Numbered from the stretch's first letter, positions 1-9,582 are shown. The stretch: DNA of 64,000 nt from Massilia sp. MS-15 (GCF_020176695.1 NZ_JAIWIA010000001.1:124001-188000), one strand, 5' to 3'. The notes: generated by a model from the sequence alone, not told the origin. Program-made: numbers and translations.

Positions 1-605
1 GGGAACGGCGGCTTGAAGCGCGGCTGGCCCTTCTTGCCCTCCAGCGACTCGAGCAGCGCGGTTTCTTCGCCGCAGATGTAGGCGCCGTAGCCGTGGTGGG
101 CATGCAGCTGGAACGAGAAGTTCGAGCCCATGATGTTATCGCCCAGGAAGCCGGCGGCGCGCGCCTCTTCCAGCGCTTCCTCGAAGCGCAGGTATTCCTG
201 GAAGATCTCGCCGTGGATGTAGTTGTAGCCCACGGTGATGCCCATCGCGTAGGCGCCGATGGCCATGCCTTCGATCAGCGCGTGCGGGTTGTAGCGAATG
301 ATGTCGCGGTCCTTGAAGGTACCCGGCTCGCCTTCGTCGGTATTGCAGACGAGGTATTTCTGGCCCGGGAACTGGCGCGGCATGAAGCTCCACTTCAGGC
401 CGGTCGGGAAACCGGCGCCGCCGCGGCCACGCAGGCCCGAGGCCTTCAGGTCGGCAATGACCTGCTCCTGGGTGACGCCGCCTTCGAGGATGCGGCGCAG
501 CGCCGAATAGCCGCCGCGCTTGACGTAGTCTTCCAGGTGCCAGTTCTCGCCGTTCAGATCCTTCAGGATCAGCGGATTGATGTGACGATCGTGCAGGCTG
601 GTCAT
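1..605 (-). CDS. nuoF: NADH-quinone oxidoreductase subunit F, 3' truncated by window edge
   Basis: NuoF carries the NADH site, FMN and a 4Fe-4S cluster in the peripheral arm of respiratory complex I. Only the first ~201 codons are present. They include the glycine-rich segment [16 protein letters not shown] (about residues 57-72) and the [13 protein letters not shown] and [11 protein letters not shown] blocks typical of NuoF/Nqo1 proteins. The ATG at 603-605 overlaps the nuoE TGA in an ATGA junction, so the two genes are translationally coupled. The reading frame runs off the left edge of the window, where the FMN/Fe-S end and the rest of the nuo operon should lie. Confidence 0.96.
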   Translation of the reverse strand, partial: MTSLHDRHINPLILKDLNGENWHLEDYVKRGGYSALRRILEGGVTQEQVIADLKASGLRGRGGAGFPTGLKWSFMPRQFPGQKYLVCNTDEGEPGTFKDRDIIRYNPHALIEGMAIGAYAMGITVGYNYIHGEIFQEYLRFEEALEEARAAGFLGDNIMGSNFSFQLHAHHGYGAYICGEETALLESLEGKKGQPRFKPPF

Positions 606-1087
606 TTGTTCTGTTCCTTCAGTTCCGCGATCAGGGCGTCGATCTTCTCGTCGCTCATGAACGAGCACATGCGGTGGTTATTCACCAGCATCACCGGTGC
701 GTCGCCACAGGCGCCCATGCACTCGCCTTCCATCAGCGTGAACTGGCCGTCGGCGGTGGTCTCGCGGTAGTCGATGCCGAGCGCGTCCTTGATGCGCTGG
801 CCGGCGCGCTCGCCGCCCGACAGGGCGCAAGGCAGGTTGGTGCAGACCGTGATCTTGGCCTTGCCCACCGGCTTCAGGTTGTACATGTTGTAGAAGGTCG
901 CGACTTCCTGCACAGCGATGGCCGGCATGCCGATGTAGTCGGCGATCTCCTGCATGGTTTCCGGCGACAGCCAGCCCAGTTCGACCTGGGCGTGGGCCAG
1001 CGAAGCCATCACGGCGGACTGGCGTTGATCGGCTGGGTACTTGGCCAGCTCGCGATCGATCTTTTTATAGCAATCCTGCGATAACAT
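602..1087 (-). CDS. nuoE: NADH-quinone oxidoreductase subunit E
   Basis: NuoE is the 24-kDa, thioredoxin-fold 2Fe-2S subunit that pairs with NuoF in the NADH-oxidising module of complex I. The 161-residue length is normal for the family. The four cluster ligands are visible as Cys82, Cys87, Cys123 and Cys127, in the contexts VCTNLPCAL and [11 protein letters not shown]. The gene lies 14 bases after nuoD and overlaps nuoF by four bases, as expected for a single nuo transcript on the minus strand. Confidence 0.97.
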   Translation of the reverse strand: MLSQDCYKKIDRELAKYPADQRQSAVMASLAHAQVELGWLSPETMQEIADYIGMPAIAVQEVATFYNMYNLKPVGKAKITVCTNLPCALSGGERAGQRIKDALGIDYRETTADGQFTLMEGECMGACGDAPVMLVNNHRMCSFMSDEKIDALIAELKEQNK

Positions 1088-1101
1088 TTTGGTTGTCCTT
1101 C

Positions 1102-2355
1102 TTACCTATCGATACTGCCGAACACGATGTCCTGGGTGCCGATGATGGCCACTGCGTCGGCAATCATGTGGCCGCGCGACATTTCGTCGAGGCTCTGCAG
1201 GTGGACGTAGTCCGGGGTGCGGATCTTCAGGCGGTAGGGCTTGTTGGCGCCGTCCGACACGATGTAGATGCCGAACTCGCCCTTCGGGTGCTCGACCGCC
1301 GCATAAGCCTCGCCTTCAGGCACGTGGAAGCCTTCGGTGAACAGCTTGAAGTGGTGGATCAGCGATTCCATGTTGGACTTCATGTCCATGCGGTTCGGCG
1401 GCACGATCTTGTGGTTGTCGATCATGACCGGACCCGCGTTCACGCGCAGCCAGGCGATGCACTGCTTGATGATGCGGTTCGACTGGCGCATTTCTTCGAT
1501 ACGCACCAGATAGCGGTCATAGGAGTCGCCGTTGGTGCCGACCGGGATATCGAACTCGACCTTGTCATAGGCCGCGTAGGGCTGCATCTTGCGCAGGTCC
1601 CATTCCACGCCCGAGCCGCGCAGCATGGCGCCGGTGAAGCCCATCGCTTTCGCGTCTTCCGGCGAGACCACGCCGATGCCGACGGTACGCTGCTTCCAGA
1701 TACGGTTGTCGGTCAGCAGGGTTTCGTATTCGTCCACGTAGCCATCGAAACGTTTCGTGAACGCGTCCAGGAAATCCAGCACCGAGCCCTGGCGGTCGCG
1801 GTTCAGCTCGTCGATCGCCTTCTTCGAGCGGATCGGCGATTCCTTGTGCTGCGGCATGCGGTCCGGCAGGTCGCGGTACACGCCGCCCGGGCGGTAGTAG
1901 GCCGCGTGCATGCGCGCGCCCGACACGGCTTCGTACACGTCGAACAGGTCTTCGCGGTCACGGAAGGCGTACAGGAATGGGCCCATGGCGCCGATGTCGA
2001 GCGCGTGCGCGCCCAGCCACATCAGGTGGTTCAGGATACGGGTGATCTCGTCGAACATCGTGCGGATGTACTGCGCGCGGATCGGCGCTTCGACGCCGAG
2101 CAGCTTCTCGATCGCCAGCACGTAGCCGTGCTCGTTGCACATCATCGACACGTAGTCGAGGCGGTCCATGTACGGGACCGACTGCAGGTAGGTGCGGGTC
2201 TCGGCCAGCTTCTCGGTGCCGCGGTGCAGCAGGCCGATGTGCGGGTCGGCGCGCTGGATCACTTCGCCGTCCAGCTCCAGCACGAGGCGCAGCACGCCGT
2301 GCGCTGCCGGGTGCTGCGGACCAAAGTTCAGGGTGTAATTCTTAAGCTCAGCCAT
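1102..2355 (-). CDS. nuoD: NADH-quinone oxidoreductase subunit D
   Basis: NuoD is the 49-kDa subunit that, with NuoB, forms the quinone-reduction cavity of complex I. The 417 residues begin with the family signature [21 protein letters not shown] and contain [10 protein letters not shown] and the C-terminal IVFGSIDR. Family members descend from the large subunit of NiFe hydrogenase but have lost the metal site. The start codon shares one base with the nuoC stop (TAATG), which indicates coupled translation. It is a separate gene, not fused to nuoC as in E. coli. Confidence 0.98.
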   Translation of the reverse strand: MAELKNYTLNFGPQHPAAHGVLRLVLELDGEVIQRADPHIGLLHRGTEKLAETRTYLQSVPYMDRLDYVSMMCNEHGYVLAIEKLLGVEAPIRAQYIRTMFDEITRILNHLMWLGAHALDIGAMGPFLYAFRDREDLFDVYEAVSGARMHAAYYRPGGVYRDLPDRMPQHKESPIRSKKAIDELNRDRQGSVLDFLDAFTKRFDGYVDEYETLLTDNRIWKQRTVGIGVVSPEDAKAMGFTGAMLRGSGVEWDLRKMQPYAAYDKVEFDIPVGTNGDSYDRYLVRIEEMRQSNRIIKQCIAWLRVNAGPVMIDNHKIVPPNRMDMKSNMESLIHHFKLFTEGFHVPEGEAYAAVEHPKGEFGIYIVSDGANKPYRLKIRTPDYVHLQSLDEMSRGHMIADAVAIIGTQDIVFGSIDR

Positions 2356-2951
2356 TATTTCGATGTCCCGTAGGTTTCTTCACGGATCACGCGCGGGATG
2401 TTCTCGCGCGGCTCGATCGTTACCGGTTGGTAGATCACGCGCTTCTGTTCAGGGTCGTAGCGCATCTCGACATAGCCCGTGATCGGGAAGTCCTTGCGGA
2501 ACGGGTGGCCGATGAAGCCGTAGTCGGTCAGGATGCGGCGCAGGTCGCCATGGCCGTCGAACAGGATGCCGAACAGGTCGAAGGCTTCGCGCTCGAACCA
2601 GTTGGCGGCGCGCCAGATCGGCGTGATCGACTCGACCATCGGCATGTCGTCATCAAGGCAGAAGGTGCGCACACGCACGCGCCAGTTGTGCTTGAGCGAG
2701 AGCAGGTGCACGACCACCGCGAAGCGCGGGCCGTCCCAGGTGCCTTCGCCGTACTGGGAATAGTCGACGCCGCACAGGTCGATCATTTCTTCGAAGGCGA
2801 GCGCCGGGTCGTCGCGCAGGGCCTGCATCGTCCTGATATAGTCGGCGGCCTTGACCACCACGGTCAGTTCGCCCAGCGCCGAGGTGATCGCGGCGCCCTC
2901 GCCCAGTGCGTGTTGAAGGGCGAGTTGGAGGGTTTCGAGTTTCGTCGTCAT
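2355..2951 (-). CDS. nuoC: NADH-quinone oxidoreductase subunit C
   Basis: NuoC is the 30-kDa subunit of the complex I peripheral arm, packed against NuoD and NuoB. The protein has 198 residues, with the diagnostic segment [19 protein letters not shown] followed by [20 protein letters not shown] and the [16 protein letters not shown] block. It is an independent reading frame placed between nuoB (15 bases upstream) and nuoD (one-base overlap), the usual arrangement in Betaproteobacteria. Confidence 0.98.
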   Translation of the reverse strand: MTTKLETLQLALQHALGEGAAITSALGELTVVVKAADYIRTMQALRDDPALAFEEMIDLCGVDYSQYGEGTWDGPRFAVVVHLLSLKHNWRVRVRTFCLDDDMPMVESITPIWRAANWFEREAFDLFGILFDGHGDLRRILTDYGFIGHPFRKDFPITGYVEMRYDPEQKRVIYQPVTIEPRENIPRVIREETYGTSK

Positions 2952-2966
2952 GGTGTTTCGCCGTTC

Positions 2967-3443
2967 TTAGCGCGCGATGGTATTGGTGCGCTTGATCTTG
3001 TTCTGCAGCTGCATGATGCCGTACAGCAGGGCTTCCGCAGTCGGCGGGCAGCCCGGCACGTAGACGTCGACCGGCACGATGCGGTCGCAGCCGCGCACCA
3101 CCGAGTACGAATAGTGGTAGTAGCCGCCACCGTTGGCGCAGGACCCCATCGAGATCACCCAGCGCGGTTCGGCCATCTGGTCGTACACCTTGCGCAGGGC
3201 GGGAGCCATCTTGTTGCACAGCGTGCCGGCGACGATCATCACGTCGGACTGGCGCGGCGACGGGCGGAACACAATGCCAAAACGGTCGAGATCGTAGCGG
3301 GCGGCGCCCACATGCATCATCTCGACCGCGCAGCAGGCCAGGCCAAACGTCATCGGGAACATCGATCCCGTGCGCGCCCAGTTGATCAGCTTATCGGCTG
3401 TGGTGGTAATGAAACCTTCGTTTAATACGCCTTCAATTGCCAT
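2967..3443 (-). CDS. nuoB: NADH-quinone oxidoreductase subunit B
   Basis: NuoB (PSST subunit) holds cluster N2, the last iron-sulfur centre before quinone. The 158-residue protein shows the tandem cysteines of N2 at Cys37-Cys38 in [12 protein letters not shown], then the [15 protein letters not shown] and [16 protein letters not shown] blocks carrying the remaining ligands. It follows nuoA after three bases and precedes nuoC in the same operon. Confidence 0.98.
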   Translation of the reverse strand: MAIEGVLNEGFITTTADKLINWARTGSMFPMTFGLACCAVEMMHVGAARYDLDRFGIVFRPSPRQSDVMIVAGTLCNKMAPALRKVYDQMAEPRWVISMGSCANGGGYYHYSYSVVRGCDRIVPVDVYVPGCPPTAEALLYGIMQLQNKIKRTNTIAR

Positions 3444-3446
3444 GGC

Positions 3447-3806
3447 TTATTCCCAATCAAGGGCACCTTTCTTCCAGATGTACCAGAAGCCCACGACGAA
3501 TTCGGCGATGAACACCATCATCGTGATGAAACCGGTCCAGCCCAGTTCGCGCATCGAGACGCCCCATGGGAAGAAGAATGCCGTTTCCAGATCAAACAAA
3601 ATAAACAGGATCGCCACCAGGTAGTAGCGAACGTCGAACTTCATGCGCGCGTCTTCGAAGGCCTCAAAGCCGCATTCATAGGGGGACAGCTTGGCTGCGT
3701 CGGGACGGTGCGGGCCGAGCACGCGGCCGAGCACCTGGGGAGCGACACCGACGCCGATGCCAACCAGGATAAAGAGAAGGACGGGGAGATAATTTTCGAG
3801 GTTCAC
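3447..3806 (-). CDS. nuoA: NADH-quinone oxidoreductase subunit A
   Basis: NuoA is a small membrane subunit at the junction between the membrane and peripheral arms of complex I. The 119 residues contain three hydrophobic helices. The conserved loop [20 protein letters not shown] includes the Cys that changes accessibility between active and deactive states in homologues, followed by [13 protein letters not shown]. It is the first gene of the nuo operon. A terminator at 3911-3963 separates it from tRNA-Leu upstream, so nuo probably has its own promoter in 3807-3910, although no convincing -35/-10 pair was found there. Confidence 0.97.
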   Translation of the reverse strand: MNLENYLPVLLFILVGIGVGVAPQVLGRVLGPHRPDAAKLSPYECGFEAFEDARMKFDVRYYLVAILFILFDLETAFFFPWGVSMRELGWTGFITMMVFIAEFVVGFWYIWKKGALDWE

Positions 3807-3910
3807 GATGAAGCCTGTATTGAACGATCGGTTAATGAAACACTGCTGGGATGCAGCGCCGACCCATCCGCCCCTGGCTGAGGACCTTCCACCAGGACCA
3901 GTTGGATCGT

Positions 3911-3963
3911 AAAAAAGCCAGCTCAGGCAGGAGAGCGAATGCTCAGTGCGCCCTTGCTGGCTT
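3911..3963 (-). terminator. Rho-independent terminator after tRNA-Leu
   Basis: Read on the minus strand, AAGCCAGC pairs with GCTGGCTT around a ~33-base loop that can itself form a small hairpin, and the stem runs into a T tract. It lies just past the 3' CCA of the tRNA and before nuoA. It would end the tRNA transcript and insulate the nuo operon. Confidence 0.7.
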
Positions 3964-3973
3964 CTTTGTATCT

Positions 3974-4058
3974 TGGTGCCGACGGCGAGACTCGAACTCG
4001 CACAGCTTGCGCCACTACCCCCTCAAGATAGCGTGTCTACCAATTTCACCACGTCGGC
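3974..4058 (-). tRNA. tRNA-Leu, anticodon GAG
   Basis: An 85-base cloverleaf can be folded on the minus strand. The acceptor arms are GCCGACG and CGTCGGC with discriminator A and an encoded CCA. The anticodon stem CTATC/GGTAG encloses the loop TTGAGGG, so the anticodon is GAG and reads CUC and CUU. A long variable arm and the GTTCGAGTC T-loop region are consistent with a leucine (class II) tRNA. Placement between secG and nuoA is common in Betaproteobacteria. Confidence 0.95.
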
Positions 4059-4069
4059 TGGAGACCAGT

Positions 4070-4099
4070 ATTTTAACCTGCTTTAGCGATACTTTTCAA
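4070..4099 (-). promoter_or_regulatory. Probable sigma-70 promoter of tRNA-Leu
   Basis: On the minus strand a TTGAAA box (4094-4099) and a TAAAAT box (4070-4075) are separated by 18 bases. Transcription would start about five bases before the mature tRNA 5' end at 4058, a plausible tRNA leader length. This is inferred from consensus only. Confidence 0.5.
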
Positions 4100-4312
4100 T
4101 GCACAAATTGCGCTATCACAAGGAAATTACGCATTTGCTCATCTTTTCATTGAAGCGTGCCAAACTTTATAGCAGGGCTGGCAGCAATGAGCGGATTCGG
4201 TCCGCCCTTGCGGGCGTTCTTGCATCGTCTGGCATCTGGCGCCACAGGCGGCGCGCCCGGTAGCGAGCCGCATTCTACTCCGAATCGGCAACGGGCGCGC
4301 GCCCGCCCCGCC

Positions 4313-4807
4313 TTACTTCGCCGGCGCGGCAGGCGCGGCAGGTGCCGGCGCTGCGGGCACCGCCGGTGCCGGCGCGGCCGCGGTCGACGGCGCCGGATTC
4401 GACACGCCCGGGGTTTGCGGGATGTCGTTGACCGGGACGGCCGGTGCGTTGGCCGCACCGGCGTTCGGGCCCGCGCCCGGCACGTCGCTCGGGATACCCG
4501 TAGCCGGCGCCGACGAGGACGGCACCGTGACGCGCTCCATCACGCCGCCATCGACGCTGGCAGGGGCACGGCTGTTGCCGGCCCAGGCCAGGGCCAGGGT
4601 CGAGGCGAAGAACACGGCGGCGGCGACGGCGGTCGACTTCGACAGGAAGTTCGACGAGCCCGAGGCGCCGAACAGGCTGCCCGAGGCACCGGAGCCGAAG
4701 GCCGCACCCATGTCGGCGCCCTTGCCGTGCTGGACCAGCACCAGGCCGATGATGGCCAGGGCCGAAATAACCTGCACGACAATAATCAGATTGAACACGG
4801 TGTTCAT
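4313..4807 (-). CDS. secG: Preprotein translocase subunit SecG
   Basis: SecG is the accessory membrane subunit of the SecYEG protein-conducting channel. The N-terminal ~75 residues hold the two transmembrane helices and the conserved amphipathic loop LVQHGKGADMGAAFGSGASG. The remaining ~85 residues are an unusually long Ala/Pro-rich low-complexity tail; E. coli SecG is about 110 residues against 164 here. Such tails are frequent in Burkholderiales SecG and are probably unstructured. The gene follows tpiA, and its leader contains three 15-bp direct repeats. Confidence 0.95.
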   Translation of the reverse strand: MNTVFNLIIVVQVISALAIIGLVLVQHGKGADMGAAFGSGASGSLFGASGSSNFLSKSTAVAAAVFFASTLALAWAGNSRAPASVDGGVMERVTVPSSSAPATGIPSDVPGAGPNAGAANAPAVPVNDIPQTPGVSNPAPSTAAAPAPAVPAAPAPAAPAAPAK

Positions 4808-4829
4808 TGCAATTCCATTTCCAAGTTAA

Positions 4830-4875
4830 CGACGATTGATACAGCGACGATTGATACTGCGACGATTGAATACTG
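4830..4875. repeat. Three tandem copies of a 15-bp repeat in the tpiA-secG gap
   Basis: Units CGACGATTGATACAG (4830-4844), CGACGATTGATACTG (4845-4859) and a third copy with one inserted A (4860-4875) lie end to end between the tpiA stop and the secG start. Nothing in the sequence assigns them a function; replication slippage could vary the copy number. Confidence 0.85.
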
Positions 4876-4889
4876 CTGTGTTTGTTGAA

Positions 4890-5636
4890 TTATGCGGCGT
4901 GGACGATACCGAGGAAATCCGCCGCCTTCAGGGCCGCGCCGCCGATCAGGCCGCCATCGATATCGGGCTGGGCCATCAGGTCCGCCGCATTATCCGGCTT
5001 CATGCTGCCGCCGTACAGCAGCAGCGTGGTCTCCGCGGCCGCGGCGTTGCAGGCGCGCAGCTTCTGGCGCAGGGCGGCGTGCACTTCCTGGGCCATGGCC
5101 GGGGTGGCGGTCCTGCCGGTACCGATCGCCCATACCGGCTCGTAGGCCAGCACGATCTTGCCGACGGCCTCGGCCCCGACCGCTTCCAGCACGGCGTCGA
5201 GCTGGGCGCCGACCACGGCCATGGTCTGGCCGGCTTCGCGCTGCTCCAGGGTTTCACCGACGCACACGATCGGGGTCAGGCCGGCCTCCAGCGCCGCCTT
5301 TGCCTTCTTGGCCACCAGCGCATCGCTCTCGCCATGGTAGGCGCGGCGTTCGGAGTGGCCGACGATCACGTAGCGGGAACCGAAATCCTGCAGCATCGAC
5401 ATGCACACCTCGCCGGTATAGGCGCCGACCGGATGGCAGGACACGTCCTGCGCGCCCCAGGCGATGGGCGAACCCTGCAGCAGTGCTTCGCACTGGAACA
5501 GATAGGGCGCGGGCACGCATACCGCCACCGCCGCCCTGGGCTGGCCCAGTCCTTCCAGGATACCGTTCAGCAGCGTGGCATTGGCCGCGCGGCTGCCGTT
5601 CATCTTCCAGTTACCTACGACGAGTTTGGAGCGCAT
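4890..5636 (-). CDS. tpiA: Triosephosphate isomerase
   Basis: The enzyme interconverts dihydroxyacetone phosphate and glyceraldehyde 3-phosphate in glycolysis and gluconeogenesis. The 248-residue TIM barrel starts [10 protein letters not shown] with the active-site Asn and Lys. It continues with [12 protein letters not shown] (electrophilic His), the catalytic Glu in [18 protein letters not shown] (start of the flexible loop) and the [12 protein letters not shown] phosphate-binding block. The ATG at 5636 gives the usual N-terminus; a TTG at 5648 would add four residues. It heads the tpiA-secG-tRNA-Leu-nuo stretch. Confidence 0.97.
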   Translation of the reverse strand: MRSKLVVGNWKMNGSRAANATLLNGILEGLGQPRAAVAVCVPAPYLFQCEALLQGSPIAWGAQDVSCHPVGAYTGEVCMSMLQDFGSRYVIVGHSERRAYHGESDALVAKKAKAALEAGLTPIVCVGETLEQREAGQTMAVVGAQLDAVLEAVGAEAVGKIVLAYEPVWAIGTGRTATPAMAQEVHAALRQKLRACNAAAAETTLLLYGGSMKPDNAADLMAQPDIDGGLIGGAALKAADFLGIVHAA

Positions 5637-5742
5637 ACGAGTCCACAATGAAATAACCCGCTATTCTAGCGGTCGAATATGTGGCGGTCAAACAATGGCT
5701 GAGCATCTGCCGGGCCGCCACTTCCCTTTTTGATTCAATCCC

Positions 5743-6723
5743 TTAGCGCACTTCCAGCACGATCTTGCCGACGTGCGTGCTGGACTCCATCAGCGCATGC
5801 GCCGCGGCCGCCTCGGCCAGCGGGAAGCTGCTGTGGATGACCGGCTTGAGCCTGCCTTCGGCAAACAGCGGCCACACCCGCTCGCGCAGGCTGCGCGCGA
5901 TCGCGGCCTTGAAGGCGACCGGGCGCGGGCGCAGGGTCGAGCCGCTGATGGAGAGGCGCCGGCGCAGCACCTGGCCCAGGTCGATTTCGGCCTTCGCGCC
6001 GCCCAGCAGCGCGATCAGGGCGATGCGGCCGTCGTCGGCCAGGCAGTCGATCTCGCGCGGAATGTAGTCGCCGGCCACCATGTCGAGGATGACGTTCACG
6101 CCCTTCCCGCCCGTCAGCTCCTTGACCACCTGGACAAAGTCCTCGCTACGGTAGTTGATGCCGCGCTCGGCGCCCAGCGCTTCGCAGGCGCGGCATTTGT
6201 CATCGGTGCCGGCGGTGGCGAACACGCGGTGGCCAAGGGCCGCGGCGAGCTGGATCGCGGTCACGCCGATGCCGGAGCTGCCACCCTGCACCAGCAGCGA
6301 TTCACCCGGCGCCAGTTGCGCCCGGTCGAACACATTTGACCAAACGGTAAAAAATGTCTCCGGCAGCGACGCGGCTTCCAGCGCACTCAGGCCGGGCGGA
6401 ACCGGCAGGCATTGCTCGGCGGGCGCCGTGCAGTATTCGGCATAGCCGCCGCCCTGCACCAGGGCGCAGACCAGTTCACCTTTCCCCAGGCCAGCCGCCG
6501 CATGGTCGCCGCCGACGATCTCGCCGGCCACTTCCAGGCCCGGCAGGTCGGAGGCGCCGGGCGGCACCGGGTACTTGCCGAGGCGCTGCAGCACGTCCGG
6601 ACGGTTGATGCCGGCCGCGTGGACCTTGATCAAGACTTCCCCCGCCTTCGGCACCGGCATCGGCCGCTCGCACAGCTGCAGGACTTCCGGCTTGCCGGGC
6701 TGGGTGATTTCGATGGCGCGCAT
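5743..6723 (-). CDS. NAD(P)H quinone oxidoreductase, zinc-free MDR family (PIG3 type)
   Basis: This is a medium-chain dehydrogenase/reductase of the quinone oxidoreductase branch, a cytoplasmic NAD(P)H-dependent reductase of quinones or enones. The protein starts MRAIEITQPGKPEVLQL. It shows the GroES-like fold with AAGINRPDVLQRLGKYPVPPG, then the nucleotide-binding LLVQGGSSGIGVTAIQLA (about residues 143-160) and the family C-terminus HVGKIVLEVR. The zinc-binding cysteines of alcohol dehydrogenases are absent, as expected for the group. The reading frame is open upstream, but the ATG at 6723 gives the family N-terminus and a 326-residue protein. The substrate is unknown. Confidence 0.9.
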   Translation of the reverse strand: MRAIEITQPGKPEVLQLCERPMPVPKAGEVLIKVHAAGINRPDVLQRLGKYPVPPGASDLPGLEVAGEIVGGDHAAAGLGKGELVCALVQGGGYAEYCTAPAEQCLPVPPGLSALEAASLPETFFTVWSNVFDRAQLAPGESLLVQGGSSGIGVTAIQLAAALGHRVFATAGTDDKCRACEALGAERGINYRSEDFVQVVKELTGGKGVNVILDMVAGDYIPREIDCLADDGRIALIALLGGAKAEIDLGQVLRRRLSISGSTLRPRPVAFKAAIARSLRERVWPLFAEGRLKPVIHSSFPLAEAAAAHALMESSTHVGKIVLEVR

Positions 6724-6787
6724 GGCGACTCCTGCCTTACAAAAACCGCAATTGTAAGGGAGTGCGCGCAAAGCTGCCCGCGCGCGC

Positions 6788-7642
6788 TCACCCGTGCCGC
6801 GGCTGACCTGACAAGGATGGTGTTTCCCATGGCGGCGGCGCCAGCATCGGCCCGCCGCCGTTGAACCAGTGGCGGCGTCCCGCCAGCGTGACGAGCGCGA
6901 TGTCGACGAAAACGCTGCCCTGCGGATTCCGCGACGACGCATAAAAGCGTGCGCCCACCGTGGCGGAGCGCAATTCGCTCATCCATGCGCCGAGCAATGC
7001 ACGCAGCTGGCCGGCATACGTGCGCGCGACCGCATCCACGGCCGGGGTGGATGGCTCGCCCCGGCCGGCCAGCAGGTCGAGTACGAGCCCGCCGTCGCCC
7101 GTGGCCTGCTCGCGCAGGATCTCGAGCGGCAGGCGACCATCTTCGTCCCGGTCGCGCCCAAGGACGGCCTGGAACAGCCGGTAGGCCGCTTCGCGCATCG
7201 CCATCTGGCCTCGGAATTCGTGCGACAGGTGCGCGGCGCAATGGGCCGATGTTTCATACGACACGGTCTTGCCATCGTGGGTGGCGAGGGTGATGCGGCA
7301 TGCGAACAGGTCGCCGAAGCTGTCGTCGCCCGGCTGCCGCGCGGACGGCAGCCCGAACTCGAGCGCGATGGTGGCGTCCGCCAGCACCTCGGGAGGGAAA
7401 CCGTGACGGGCAAGCGCGCTGCGCAGGTAGGCGGCGAAGGTACGCGCCACGGACGACGCTTCCGGCAGTGCTGGCGTGGAGCGCCCCTGCAGGAGGTCGA
7501 GCCCGACACGATTGCCCGCGGCCTGCGCTTCCGTGTACAGCACGCCCGGCGCCCACAGGCGTTCCAGGTTGTTGTTACGGCTGATGAACTTGCCCAGCAG
7601 CCCGGCTGCGATATGGCGCAGCCTGCCCTTTCCAATGACCAT
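6788..7642 (-). CDS. Hypothetical protein with an internal duplication
   Basis: I do not recognise the family of this 284-residue protein. No signal peptide, membrane helix or cofactor motif is evident. Two segments resemble one another. Residues ~48-130 start GLDLLQGR, then VARTFAAYLR, then LFACRITLATHDGKTVSY. Residues ~188-260 start LDLLAGR, then VARTYAGQLR, then VFVDIALVTLAGRRHWF. This suggests duplication of a ~75-residue domain. The first copy is followed by a basic, His-rich stretch. Base usage matches the neighbours. It lies between the quinone oxidoreductase and the MYG1-like gene, on the same strand. Confidence 0.75.
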   Translation of the reverse strand: MVIGKGRLRHIAAGLLGKFISRNNNLERLWAPGVLYTEAQAAGNRVGLDLLQGRSTPALPEASSVARTFAAYLRSALARHGFPPEVLADATIALEFGLPSARQPGDDSFGDLFACRITLATHDGKTVSYETSAHCAAHLSHEFRGQMAMREAAYRLFQAVLGRDRDEDGRLPLEILREQATGDGGLVLDLLAGRGEPSTPAVDAVARTYAGQLRALLGAWMSELRSATVGARFYASSRNPQGSVFVDIALVTLAGRRHWFNGGGPMLAPPPWETPSLSGQPRHG

Positions 7643-7726
7643 GCGCGTTATCCGTCAAGTCCCGCCCCGCCGATCCACCGATTCACCGATCCACCGATGA
7701 TTGTCCGTGCCCATGCACGGCGCCTC

Positions 7727-8707
7727 CTAGGCCGCCGCGAACGCCTGGAACAGCGGCGTGCGTCCCTCGTCCACCGCCTGCAGGGCTTGTCGCGCCATCG
7801 CGTACGCCCCCTCGTAGGACTTGGCGGCGGCGATGAAGCGGCCGTTGTGGCAGAACTTCGCGTCCGGCACCCCGGTCACCGCCGCCAGGTCGGCGTCGCG
7901 CAGGCCGGCCCAGCTCTCGGGCAGGTCGGCGCGCGCATCGAAGCTGTCGACCGTGGCCGGCACCGTATGCAGCATGTAGCGGTCTTCCGACAGGCTGTGG
8001 CTGAGCACGAAGAGCACCTTCGGCATCTCCTTGCGCACCACCGAACTCCAGGGCAGCGCCGCGTTCTTCAGGAACAGCAGGCGGCCGTTCTCGAGGGTCT
8101 CGGCCTGGCGCACCTGGGCCAGGGCCAGGATCGCGCCGACCCGGTACTTGACCGAGTTGACGATCACCTCGGTGAGGAAGTCCATCGCCTTGCGGAACTG
8201 GGCCAGGCGATAGGCGTCGGCCGCTTCGCCATAGCCCAGGCGCTGCTCGTCCAGCCAGTTCGGGTTGAAGCCCGATACCACCGCCGACATGCCATAGCCG
8301 CCCGGCGCATTGCGCGCGGCGCCGACGTCGGACAGGTCGAGGTATTGCACGATGTCGGCGTCGATCGCATACGCCATCTGCTGGGCCGTGTCGTCTTCCA
8401 GCCGGTGGCCGGTGTGGGCGGCCGCGAGCTGGGCGACGCAGCGCGCGCCATATTCGCGCCAGACCAGGCCGGCGCTGGCATAGGGCACGCCGCTGGCGCG
8501 CGCGCCATCGAAACCCTTCTGGTGGTGGTCAAAGCGGCCGCCGGCCGGATCCCAGATGCCGCCGACGTCGACCGCGAAGTCGGCCGCCTCGATGCGCGCC
8601 GGTTCGCGCGTGCGCACGATCTCGGCGTCGGGGAAAAGAATGTGCAGGACGGCCACCGCCCACGCGTCGTCCGCATGAAACTTGCCGTTGTGGGTCACGA
8701 TGACCAT
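7727..8707 (-). CDS. MYG1 family protein (DHH-like phosphoesterase fold)
   Basis: This belongs to the MYG1/GAMM1 family, relatives of DHH phosphoesterases; eukaryotic MYG1 is a 3'-5' RNA exonuclease. The N-terminus MVIVTHNGKFHADDAWAV carries the metal-binding THNGxFHxDD motif. Further motifs are VDVGGIWDPAGGRFDHHQKGF (DHH-like) and YAIDADIVQYLDLSD. The ATG at 8707 gives 326 residues, the typical family length; the longer open frame upstream overlaps fdhD and is not used. It starts 32 bases past the fdhD stop. Its function in bacteria is not established. Confidence 0.9.
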   Translation of the reverse strand: MVIVTHNGKFHADDAWAVAVLHILFPDAEIVRTREPARIEAADFAVDVGGIWDPAGGRFDHHQKGFDGARASGVPYASAGLVWREYGARCVAQLAAAHTGHRLEDDTAQQMAYAIDADIVQYLDLSDVGAARNAPGGYGMSAVVSGFNPNWLDEQRLGYGEAADAYRLAQFRKAMDFLTEVIVNSVKYRVGAILALAQVRQAETLENGRLLFLKNAALPWSSVVRKEMPKVLFVLSHSLSEDRYMLHTVPATVDSFDARADLPESWAGLRDADLAAVTGVPDAKFCHNGRFIAAAKSYEGAYAMARQALQAVDEGRTPLFQAFAAA

Positions 8708-8739
8708 GCTTGCTCCAGATGCCGTGTTCAAGGAGCGCA

Positions 8740-9582
8740 TCATACCCCGTCCGGCGCCAGCCGTTGCGGGTGGCTGTACAGGATGTGGCGCCCGTCGCGC
8801 ACGAAGCCGGCCAGGGTCAGCCCGCTGTCCTGCGCCAGCTGCACCGCCAGCGCGGTGGGCGCCGAGATCGCGGCCAGCAGCGGCATGCGGGCGCGCGCCG
8901 CCTTCTGCACCATCTCGTAGCTGGCGCGGCTGGTCACCACGGCGAGGCCGGCGCCGGGGTCGAACCCGCCCCGCGCCAGGGCGCCCACCAGCTTGTCGAG
9001 CGCATTGTGGCGGCCGACGTCCTCGCGCACGCACAGCAGCGCGCCGTCGCGGTCGGCCCAGCCGGCCGCATGCACGGCGCCGGTCGCGTGGTGCAGGTCC
9101 TGGCGCGCGGCCATCGCCGCCATCGCGCGATGCAAGGCGTCGGGCGCGATCGATGCGGCCCGCGCCGCCAGCACGGGCGGCGCATCCAGTTCCTCGCCAA
9201 AGCGCGCCAGGCTTTCCACGCCACACAGGCCGCAGCCGGTGCGGCCGGTGCGGGCGCGGCGCGTTTCCTTCAGGCGCATCATGGCGCCGGAAGCGATCCG
9301 CAGCTCGACCACGATGCCACGCGCCTCTTCCCCGACCTCGATGTCGTAAATCGCGCGCAGGTCGGGCACGATGCCTTCGGAGAGCGAGAAGCCGACCGCG
9401 AAGTCTTCCAGGTCTTGGGGCGAGGCCAGCATTACCGCGTGGCTGATGCCGCCGTAGACCAGGGCCACCGGCACCTCGTCCGCCACCAGCTCGGTACCGC
9501 CCTCGATGCGGCCCGCGCGCCAGCGCGCGGCCGGCAGGCGGCAGGCGCCTGGCGGCGCAAAGCCGCCCTCGGCCGCGTTCAA
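8740..9582 (-). CDS. fdhD: Formate dehydrogenase accessory sulfurtransferase FdhD
   Basis: FdhD transfers sulfur from IscS to the molybdenum/bis-MGD cofactor, a step required for formate dehydrogenase activity. Recognisable blocks are VALVYGGISHAVMLASPQD, the sulfur-carrying pair of Cys in TGCGLCGVESL, REDVGRHNALDKLVG and SRASYEMVQKAA. A TTG at 9580-9582 overlaps the TGA of the upstream oxidoreductase gene in a TTGA junction and gives a 280-residue protein. An ATG at 9657 would add 25 residues lying inside the upstream coding region, so the TTG is preferred. The pairing with a molybdopterin oxidoreductase fits the function. Confidence 0.93.
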   Translation of the reverse strand: MNAAEGGFAPPGACRLPAARWRAGRIEGGTELVADEVPVALVYGGISHAVMLASPQDLEDFAVGFSLSEGIVPDLRAIYDIEVGEEARGIVVELRIASGAMMRLKETRRARTGRTGCGLCGVESLARFGEELDAPPVLAARAASIAPDALHRAMAAMAARQDLHHATGAVHAAGWADRDGALLCVREDVGRHNALDKLVGALARGGFDPGAGLAVVTSRASYEMVQKAARARMPLLAAISAPTALAVQLAQDSGLTLAGFVRDGRHILYSHPQRLAPDGV

